Shown here one piece after another: positions 13,358 to 18,663 of a stretch of 18,663 nt of DNA (position 1 is the first letter of the stretch; every line of letters begins with the position of its first letter). Under the pieces are notes generated by a model, which was not told the DNA's origin, made no database searches, and worked only from the letters and a program-made list of their open reading frames with translations. Source of the DNA: an uncultured Oscillospiraceae bacterium (GTDB lineage: Bacteria > Bacillota > Clostridia > Oscillospirales > Oscillospiraceae); NCBI GenBank assembly GCA_905205085.1, contig CAJLCG010000037.1:1-18663 (forward strand). The letters run 5' to 3'. Position numbers and translations under genes: made by a program.

Positions 13358-15808
13358 CTATGTTATCTCATAGAAGTCAGCGACTCCGTCCTCTACCAGG
13401 TTGCTGAACTGGACCTCCACGATGGTGCCTGTGGCTACGCTCTCGCCGGCCGCCACGCTCTGGCTCTGGGCCTTGGAGCTCTCGCTGTAGAAGGTGCTGC
13501 TGCCCGCAGCCTGCATGAACAGGCCCTGGGCCTCCAGGGCTTTTTTCGCCCCTTCATAGCTCATACCCACTACATTGGGCACAGTGGTGGTCTCCTCCGG
13601 CGCCGCATCCCCCAGATAGAGGATCACGGTAGAGCCTCCGGGCACGGCGGCGTTGGCAGCAGGCACCTGGCTGGTGACTACATCGCCCGTTCCCACCGTA
13701 CGGTAGGTCAGGTTCTTCTTCTCCAGCCGGGTGGCCGCGTCGGCCACGGTGTATCCGGTGACCTGAGGCGTGGTGACCGTGGTGGCCGCCGACTCCTCGG
13801 TGGTGTACTGCTTCTCCACACCCATGTAGTCCAGGATCTGGGCGATCAGCTCGCCCGCCCGAGGAGCCGCCATGGCGCCGCCGCTGATGTACACGCCGCA
13901 GGTTCCGTAGGAGCTGCCGGGGGAGGCCTCCTTGGGGGTGTCGTAAGCCATCAGGACAATGACCTGGGGATCATCCGCCGGAGCAAAGCCCATGAAGGAG
14001 ACGATGGTACGTCCGTCCTCCAGGGTCTCGGCGGAACCGGTTTTACCGCCGATACGGTAGCCCGCCTGATAGGCGTTGCTACCGCCGCCCTCGGACACGA
14101 CAGTCTCCAGAATAGCCCGTGCCCGCTGGCTGGTCTGCTCGCTGACCACCTGACGCACCAGGTTGGGCTCCTCCTCCTGGACCACATTGCCGCTGGCGTC
14201 GGTGACCTTTTGGACCACATAGGGCTGGTACAGGTTGCCGCCGTTGATGACGGCGGAGAAGCCGGTGACCATCTGGAGAGGAGTCACAGTAAAGCGCTGG
14301 CCGAAGGAGGCCACCGCCAGGTCCACGATGCCCATGTTGCTGCCCCAGTTGAGGCCGCTATCCTCGCCGGGCAGATCAATACCGGTCTTCTCTGTCATGC
14401 CGAAGGCCTGGAAGTACTCATAGAACTTCTCCGCCCCCAGCCGCTGACCGATCTCGATGAAGGCGGGGTTGCAGGAGTTCTGCACCGCCTCGGCCAAAGT
14501 CTGGTGGCCGTGGCCGGTACGTTTGGAACAGTTGATGCGCCAGCCACCGATGTTGTAGTAGCCGGGACAGTCAAAGGTGTCATTCTCCGAAATGACCCCC
14601 TCTTCCAGGGCGGCGGCCAGCACCAGAGCCTTGAAGGTAGAGCCTGGCTCGTAGGGCTCGGTGATGGTACGGTTTTTCCACTGTGTCTCTCGAGCGATGC
14701 CCTTGGCCTGGGACTGGGCCTGCTCCTGAAGTTCCTCGTCGGTGAGCTGCTCGTCGGCGGGCTTTGCGTCGTTCTCTGCCTTCAGCTCCTGATAGATGGT
14801 GGCCGTATCGGTATCCACATCTTGCAGCAGGAAGCTATCGGTAATGACCGAGTAGTTATTGGGGTCAAAGTTGGGCGAGCTGGCCATGGCCAGCACCTCG
14901 CCGGTATTGGGGTCCATCACCAGGCAGAAACCGCCGTTTTGGACATCGTACATCTCAATGCCCTTCTCCAGCGCCTGCTGGGCATAGGACTGGATGGTGG
15001 CGTCCAGGGTGAGGGTCAGATCATAGCCGTTGATGGCGTCGATGTAGTTGGAGTAGCTGTTGTACATCTCCACGTTCTGGGCGGTCTTGCCCGTCACCAC
15101 ACGGCCGGGCACGCCCTTGAGCAGGTCCTCGTACCAGGCCTCCAGGCCGTAGGCGCCGCCCTCCGAGTTCACAAAGCCCAGCACCTGGCTGGCCAGGGAA
15201 CCGTAGGGGTAGTAGCGCTTGGTGCTGGGGGTGAGGTAGAGGTAGTAGGAGGTGTTGTTTTCCTCGATGAAGGCCCGGATGGCCTTGGCGTCCTGCTCCT
15301 CGATCTGGGTGGCCAGCACCTCGTACTGGGAATTGGTCTTCTCCATGCGAGACTCCAGCTTCTCACGGTCCAGGTCGGGCAGCAGCTCACACAGGCCGTC
15401 TACCACTACATCCCGCTTGCGCTGGATCTCGGCGTTGTAGGCAGCCTCATCCAGGTTGCCGTCGTCGTCCTTAAATTTGTTCTTGTTGACGCTGTTTACC
15501 AGGTCCTTGGGGGCCAGGATCAGGTTGTATACGGTGGCGGACATGGCCATCACGTCCCCGTTGGCGTCCAGGATCTCGCCCCGGTTGGCCGACACCGTCA
15601 CGTCCATCAGCTGCTGCTCAATCGCTTTGGTCTGATACTCATCGTGGTGCACGATGGCAATGTTCCACAGCTGGATCAGCAGGGGGATGAACAATCCCAG
15701 GCCAAACACGGCCATGAGCACCATAGAGCGGCGGAACACCAGCCGTTTGGACTGGCGGCTGCGCTCGCTGGGGCTTTTGCGGGGTTCGGGCTGCCGTTGT
15801 TTGTACAT
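13358..15808 (-). CDS. ftsI: division-type class B penicillin-binding protein with two PASTA domains (FtsI/PBP2B/SpoVD family)
   Basis: This is the membrane-anchored DD-transpeptidase that cross-links septal peptidoglycan with FtsW. Of 816 residues, about 29-51 form the single membrane segment. The dimerisation/pedestal domain (SANRGEILD, about 73-81) follows. The transpeptidase domain has the catalytic S390 in EPGSTFK, SCN (445-447) and KTGSAE (589-594). Two C-terminal PASTA domains lie at about 681-733 and 742-803, as in PBP2B/PBP2x; SpoVD usually has one. At 816 residues it is long for the family, mainly through an acidic insert (about 324-375, Glu/Gln/Asp-rich) just before the catalytic serine region and a smaller one near 105-165. 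ATG at 15808 has AAAGGAGG 6 bases upstream. It is the only division PBP in the cluster, so a sporulation role cannot be excluded. Confidence 0.92.
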   Translation of the reverse strand: MYKQRQPEPRKSPSERSRQSKRLVFRRSMVLMAVFGLGLFIPLLIQLWNIAIVHHDEYQTKAIEQQLMDVTVSANRGEILDANGDVMAMSATVYNLILAPKDLVNSVNKNKFKDDDGNLDEAAYNAEIQRKRDVVVDGLCELLPDLDREKLESRMEKTNSQYEVLATQIEEQDAKAIRAFIEENNTSYYLYLTPSTKRYYPYGSLASQVLGFVNSEGGAYGLEAWYEDLLKGVPGRVVTGKTAQNVEMYNSYSNYIDAINGYDLTLTLDATIQSYAQQALEKGIEMYDVQNGGFCLVMDPNTGEVLAMASSPNFDPNNYSVITDSFLLQDVDTDTATIYQELKAENDAKPADEQLTDEELQEQAQSQAKGIARETQWKNRTITEPYEPGSTFKALVLAAALEEGVISENDTFDCPGYYNIGGWRINCSKRTGHGHQTLAEAVQNSCNPAFIEIGQRLGAEKFYEYFQAFGMTEKTGIDLPGEDSGLNWGSNMGIVDLAVASFGQRFTVTPLQMVTGFSAVINGGNLYQPYVVQKVTDASGNVVQEEEPNLVRQVVSEQTSQRARAILETVVSEGGGSNAYQAGYRIGGKTGSAETLEDGRTIVSFMGFAPADDPQVIVLMAYDTPKEASPGSSYGTCGVYISGGAMAAPRAGELIAQILDYMGVEKQYTTEESAATTVTTPQVTGYTVADAATRLEKKNLTYRTVGTGDVVTSQVPAANAAVPGGSTVILYLGDAAPEETTTVPNVVGMSYEGAKKALEAQGLFMQAAGSSTFYSESSKAQSQSVAAGESVATGTIVEVQFSNLVEDGVADFYEIT

Positions 15809-15829
15809 CTGCGTCCTCCTTTGCGGTAG

Positions 15830-15861
15830 AAGGGCGCAAGAAATTTCTTTCTTGCGCCCTT
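15830..15861 (-). promoter_or_regulatory. perfect 14-bp hairpin with GAAA loop between ftsL and the PBP gene
   Basis: In the mRNA AAGGGCGCAAGAAA (15848-15861, read leftward) pairs fully with TTTCTTGCGCCCTT (15830-15843) around a GAAA tetraloop. No U-tract follows on either strand, so it is not a standard terminator. It lies just upstream of the PBP ribosome binding site; mRNA stabilisation, processing or tuning of expression are possible. Confidence 0.6.
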
Positions 15862-15900
15862 GTCTGATGTGCCGCTTTACAGCTCACTATATGCGCTATC

Positions 15901-16458
15901 TCAGCGGAAATATTCGATCACTTGGTTAAAAATGTCCTCCAGACCCTCCAGGGCTCCCCGGATACCGGTGGACCGCTCCTGGTCCTCACTCAGCACCACG
16001 TTATCGGGCTGGGACAGATCCAGGTAGACCACTTGGTCGTTGGTGGGCCGTACCATGGTGTCACCCACGGCGGCTTGGATACGTTCCATGTCAAACACCC
16101 GCTCATACTCAGCGGAGAGGGTCACGTTCTGGGCCTGCAGGTCGCTCAGCTCACTGCGCAGGGAGGAGAGCTGGCTGTTGGCCACGGTGAACTGGGCATA
16201 GCTGAAAATCACCAGTACGGCAAACACGCCCACCACCAAAAATCCTACCACGGCAAAGGGAGAGATCTCGCCCGCCTGCCGGACCTGGACCTTCGTCCGG
16301 GTGAGGCTGCGGGTACGCTCGTGGGTGCGGACCTTGGGCTGGGGCTGGAGGGTCCGCTCCCGGGGATTACGAAGGGCGCCGCCCTCGTAAGCAGGAGCAT
16401 AAGCCACGCTGCCGTAGGTATTATATGAGGCTGTATTGGTGCGATGGCGGCTTGCCAT
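15901..16458 (-). CDS. ftsL: FtsL-like divisome protein
   Basis: FtsL is a small bitopic membrane protein that complexes with DivIB and DivIC and activates FtsW-PBP. The 185 residues have a long basic cytoplasmic region (1-65, rich in Arg/Thr), one membrane segment (about 66-87, FAVVGFLVVGVFAVLVIF) and a coiled coil (about 92-130, SQLSSLRSELSDLQAQNVTLSAEYERV). A short acidic tail follows. Sequence identity is weak in this family, so the call rests on architecture and position between rsmH and the PBP. Start: ATG 16458 with GGAG 8 bases upstream; a GTG at 16467, overlapping the rsmH stop as GTGA, would add three residues and is equally plausible. Confidence 0.82.
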   Translation of the reverse strand: MASRHRTNTASYNTYGSVAYAPAYEGGALRNPRERTLQPQPKVRTHERTRSLTRTKVQVRQAGEISPFAVVGFLVVGVFAVLVIFSYAQFTVANSQLSSLRSELSDLQAQNVTLSAEYERVFDMERIQAAVGDTMVRPTNDQVVYLDLSQPDNVVLSEDQERSTGIRGALEGLEDIFNQVIEYFR

Positions 16459-16463
16459 TCCGG

Positions 16464-17447
16464 TCACTCCATTTCTCTCCCGATTTCACAAAACAATTGC
16501 CGGGGGTCTTTTAATTTCTCAGCCACCCGCAGCTTGGCACTTCGGGCTCGAGGATTCTCCTCCACCTCCTGGGCAGAGGGCAAAATAGGCTTGCGGGGGG
16601 TCAGCTTCACGTCCGGGGTCTTCCCGCACACACACACCGGGAAATCCGGCGGACAGGTACATCCCTTGGCAAATTCGGCCAGATCGGTCTTCACGATCCG
16701 GTCCTCCAGGGAGTGGAAGGTGATAATGGCCAGCCGTCCTCCCTTGTTCAAACGGGGGACTGCCGCGCGGACCATCCGGTCTACGCTGGCCAGCTCGTCG
16801 TTGACGGCGATGCGGATGGCCTGGAAGCTGCGCTTGGCCGGGTGCTGCTTCTCTTTCAGCGCCCGGGCGGGCATGGCACTTTTAATGATATCCACCAGCT
16901 CCAGGGTAGTCTCGATGGGCTTGTCCTGGCGGCGGCGGACGATGGCGGCGGCAATGGAGGGCGCGTAGCGCTCCTCGCCGTACTGGCTCAAAATGCGCCG
17001 CAGCTCCTCCTGGGGCCACTGGTTCACCACATCGGCGGCGGTGAGTCCCTCAGAGCGGTCCATCCGCATATCCAGGGGGGCGTCGGCCATGTAGGAAAAG
17101 CCTCGGGAGCCGTCGTCCAGCTGGGGGGACGATACCCCCAGATCAAACAGCATGCCGTCCACGCCAGCCAGTCCCAGGCCGTCCAGAATGGCATCCAGCT
17201 GATCAAAGTTGCTGTGCACCAGGGTGACCCGGTCCATCCAGTCCTTCAGCCGGTCCTGGGCCGCGTCCAGAGCAGCCTGGTCCCGGTCCACACAGATGAG
17301 CCGCCCGGTGGTCAAACGCCGGGCGATCTCCCGGCTGTGTCCCGCCCGTCCCAGGGTCCCGTCCAGGTAGACCCCGTCGGGGCGGATATTTAAAGCCTCG
17401 ATACACTCGTCCAGCAGCACCGGACGGTGGGTAAATGTTTCACTCAT
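16464..17447 (-). CDS. rsmH: 16S rRNA (cytosine-1402-N4)-methyltransferase RsmH (MraW)
   Basis: RsmH methylates N4 of C1402 in the ribosomal P site using S-adenosylmethionine. The 327-residue protein has the Rossmann SAM-binding motif YLDGTLGRAGHS (27-38), the acidic D54 in ICVDRD, FDLGVSSPQLD (101-111) and RGFSYMADAPLDMRMD (115-130), all hallmarks of the family. HPAKRSFQAIRIAVNDEL and ENPRARSAKLRVAEK lie near the C-terminus. The cysteine-containing stretch GCTCPPDFPVCVCGK is usual in Firmicutes. It starts 7 bases after mraZ with no strong binding site of its own, so translational coupling to mraZ is likely. Confidence 0.96.
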   Translation of the reverse strand: MSETFTHRPVLLDECIEALNIRPDGVYLDGTLGRAGHSREIARRLTTGRLICVDRDQAALDAAQDRLKDWMDRVTLVHSNFDQLDAILDGLGLAGVDGMLFDLGVSSPQLDDGSRGFSYMADAPLDMRMDRSEGLTAADVVNQWPQEELRRILSQYGEERYAPSIAAAIVRRRQDKPIETTLELVDIIKSAMPARALKEKQHPAKRSFQAIRIAVNDELASVDRMVRAAVPRLNKGGRLAIITFHSLEDRIVKTDLAEFAKGCTCPPDFPVCVCGKTPDVKLTPRKPILPSAQEVEENPRARSAKLRVAEKLKDPRQLFCEIGREME

Positions 17448-17454
17448 AATCCGA

Positions 17455-17868
17455 TCAGAACCCCAGCGCGCTCATGCACTCGGCCATCTTAGCGGGGGTC
17501 ATCTCCTCCTCGTCCTCCTGCCAGAGCTGGGCGCTCCAAATTTCCGCCCGGTCGTTCACGCCCAGAATCACCGCGTCCTTTTCCAACTGGGCATACTTGC
17601 GCAGCTTCTGAGGAATGACAATGCGTCCCTGACTGTCCAGCTCGCATTTGACTGCGTTGGCAAACAGGGGACGCATCACTCTGGATTGTGTCATGGGCAG
17701 GGAGGCAAATTTTTCGGTAAACTTGTCCCAGGTGGCTTGGGGGTAGATGGCCAGACAGGTGTCGATTCCCATGGCCAGGTAGAAGGAGACACCCAGCTCC
17801 TCCCGGAGCTTGGCGGGGATGAACAGGCGGCCTTTGGCGTCGATGCTGTGCTCGTACGTGCCGGTCAT
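17455..17868 (-). CDS. mraZ: transcriptional regulator MraZ
   Basis: MraZ is a DNA-binding protein with two SpoVT/AbrB-type half domains. It forms ring oligomers and represses its own dcw operon in bacteria studied. The 137 residues show the doubled DxxGR motif: SIDAKGRLFIPAKLRE (8-23) and ELDSQGRIVIPQKLRK in the second half. The start ATG at 17868 gives the family N-terminus MTGTYEHSIDAKGR and has GAGGTG 6 bases upstream; a GTG at 17877 would add three residues with poorer spacing. It is the first gene of the operon. Candidate MraZ boxes lie between it and the promoter. The acidic stretch EDEEE near the C-terminus is unremarkable. Confidence 0.95.
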   Translation of the reverse strand: MTGTYEHSIDAKGRLFIPAKLREELGVSFYLAMGIDTCLAIYPQATWDKFTEKFASLPMTQSRVMRPLFANAVKCELDSQGRIVIPQKLRKYAQLEKDAVILGVNDRAEIWSAQLWQEDEEEMTPAKMAECMSALGF

Positions 17869-17882
17869 CCCATTCACCTCTC

Positions 17883-17929
17883 CTCCACTTTAAACCCTTT
17901 TTGTGGGGAATGGCTCCACTTTCCCCCAC
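17883..17929 (-). promoter_or_regulatory. candidate MraZ boxes and leader hairpin upstream of mraZ
   Basis: On the minus strand AAAGTGGAG occurs twice (17914-17922 and 17883-17891), 31 bases apart. A TGGGG (17924-17928) precedes the TGG of the first copy by 10 bases, the spacing of known MraZ repeats. GTGGGG(G)AA and TTCCCCAC (17903-17929) can also pair as a leader hairpin. Autoregulation is inferred from known MraZ systems. Confidence 0.45.
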
Positions 17930-17940
17930 CCTTGTGTTTT

Positions 17941-17969
17941 AGTATAAAAGCTGTTGACATAAAAAGCAA
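17941..17969 (-). promoter_or_regulatory. sigma-A-type promoter of the dcw operon
   Basis: On the minus strand TTGCTT (17964-17969) and TATACT (17941-17946) are 17 bases apart. The start is expected near 17934, giving a 66-base leader to the mraZ ATG that contains the candidate MraZ boxes. Confidence 0.75.
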
Positions 17970-18107
17970 CCCTTTTTTTCTGATTTGGATAGAAAAAAAC
18001 CGCAGGTTTCCCAGGGTTTCGACTCATTTTTCGCGTAAAACATTTGTTCTAATTTATTTTACATAATTTCTCATATCCGTTTTTCGTTGTGTTTTATATT
18101 ATTTTTT

Positions 18108-18130
18108 ACCACAACATATTGTGGTTTTTT
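18108..18130 (+). terminator. terminator-like palindrome in the mraZ/glycosylase intergenic region
   Basis: ACCACAA (18108-18114) and TTGTGGT (18119-18125) pair perfectly around CATA, followed by a T-run to 18130. No rightward gene precedes it; the 140 bases to its left are AT-rich with no ORF and no convincing rightward promoter. It may be an operator for the glycosylase gene, the end of a short RNA, or a barrier to stray transcription. Confidence 0.45.
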
Positions 18131-18147
18131 CTTCCGTGTTTCCCCCA

Positions 18148-18176
18148 TTGCGTCCTTCGTCATTTTATGGTACACT
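18148..18176 (+). promoter_or_regulatory. sigma-A-type promoter of the uracil-DNA glycosylase gene
   Basis: TTGCGT (18148-18153) and TACACT (18171-18176) are separated by 17 bases, with the start expected near 18183, about 25 bases before the ATG. Confidence 0.65.
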
Positions 18177-18207
18177 CGAACAAATTGAAATGAGTGAGGA
18201 AACCGCT

Positions 18208-18663
18208 ATGTTGGATTGGAAAGAATTGGAGCAGGAGTGCCTCTCCTGCCAGAAGTGCGCCTTAGCTCAAACCCGCCATAACGTGGTCTTCGGCACCGGC
18301 CCCCGGGACGCGGAGGTCATGCTCATCGGCGAGGGCCCGGGCGAGAACGAGGACTTGCAGGGCCTGCCCTTTGTGGGCCGGGGCGGCAAGCTGCTGGACG
18401 ACATGCTGGAGGTCATCGACCTGAGCCGGGAGAAGAACGTGTACATTGCCAACATGGTAAAGTGCCGTCCGCCCCAGAACCGGGACCCCCTGAACACCGA
18501 GCAGGACGCCTGCATCGGGTATCTGCGCAACCAGGTGGCTCTGATCCGCCCCAAGATCATTGTGTGTCTGGGCCGTATTGCCGCTATGCGGCTCATCAAG
18601 CCCGACTTCAAGATCACCAAGGAGCACGGCAAGTGGGAGGAAAAGGCGGGCGTTTATATGACG
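18208..18663 (+). CDS. family 4 uracil-DNA glycosylase, iron-sulfur type (partial, cut by window end)
   Basis: This base-excision repair enzyme removes uracil from DNA. The 152 visible residues show the four cysteines of the 4Fe-4S cluster: CLSCQKC (C14, C17), KCRPP (C86) and DACIGYL (C102). GEGPGENEDLQGLPFVGRGG (41-60) is the motif A catalytic region in its family 4 form, and NMVKCRPPQNRDP (82-94) follows it. IIVCLGRIAA (117-126) is also conserved. The HPS/HPA motif and last 40 or so residues lie beyond the edge. ATG 18208 is chosen because GAGGAA lies 6 bases upstream; an in-frame ATG at 18190 lacks a binding site. It is divergent from the dcw operon. Confidence 0.92.
   Translation, partial: MLDWKELEQECLSCQKCALAQTRHNVVFGTGPRDAEVMLIGEGPGENEDLQGLPFVGRGGKLLDDMLEVIDLSREKNVYIANMVKCRPPQNRDPLNTEQDACIGYLRNQVALIRPKIIVCLGRIAAMRLIKPDFKITKEHGKWEEKAGVYMT

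Noticed and set aside
13259..15829. Very long (856-codon) open frame antisense to the division PBP gene
   Set aside because: High third-position GC in the real gene removes stops from the opposite strand. The frame gives a low-complexity Gly/Leu/Val/His-rich product with no family motif, and the sense gene has all catalytic motifs.
18160..18200. Possible SOS (LexA) box before the uracil-DNA glycosylase gene
   Set aside because: A single CGAAC half site is seen without the matching GTTCG half at the right spacing.

Overview
The window reads as a chromosomal segment of a fairly high-GC member of the Clostridia, most like the Oscillospiraceae (Flavonifractor/Lawsonibacter-type gut anaerobes). 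The support is the Gram-positive style division and cell-wall (dcw) cluster (mraZ, rsmH, ftsL, division PBP with PASTA domains, divIB), strong AGGAGG-type ribosome binding sites, sigma-A-like promoters and GC-rich intrinsic terminators. The taxon is inferred from style and gene order, not from a search.

Left part (1-4600). A leftward lysA-like decarboxylase gene and a rightward uracil permease gene (uraA) diverge from about 1400-1460, where two good promoters flank a perfect inverted repeat. The uraA transcript starts with a 17-codon leader ORF that ends in a pyrimidine tract, and its stop codon overlaps an intrinsic terminator. This layout matches UTP-sensing attenuation of the E. coli pyrBI kind. 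Two monocistronic rightward genes follow, each with its own promoter and terminator: a small coiled-coil protein with an acidic tail (no known function) and a family 8 glycosyltransferase. The latter converges on ftsZ, with two back-to-back terminators between them.

Middle and right part (4655-17970). One long leftward dcw operon runs from a promoter at 17941-17969: mraZ, rsmH, ftsL, division transpeptidase, murE, mraY, [GC-rich non-coding element], ftsW, murG, murA, divIB, ftsZ. These genes make and flip-ready the peptidoglycan precursor (MurA, MurE, MraY, MurG) and build the septum (FtsZ, DivIB, FtsL, FtsW, PBP). MurE carries the DNPR motif of meso-diaminopimelate-adding enzymes, and LysA uses the same metabolite, so a meso-DAP wall is likely. 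murF and murD, usual members of this cluster in Clostridia, are absent; a 200-base repeat-like element sits where murD would lie. ftsZ has an extra promoter with a perfect palindrome over its start point. murE and murA have inverted repeats able to mask their ribosome binding sites, and a 14-bp hairpin with a GAAA loop separates ftsL from the PBP gene.

Right edge (17970-18663). An AT-rich divergent intergenic region holds a terminator-like palindrome with no obvious upstream gene. A rightward family 4 (iron-sulfur) uracil-DNA glycosylase gene follows, cut by the window end.

No tRNA, rRNA, CRISPR array, transposase or phage gene was seen. The window is largely core housekeeping; the most original signals are regulatory: the uraA leader, the murE and murA start-site hairpins, the ftsZ palindrome and the element in the murD slot.
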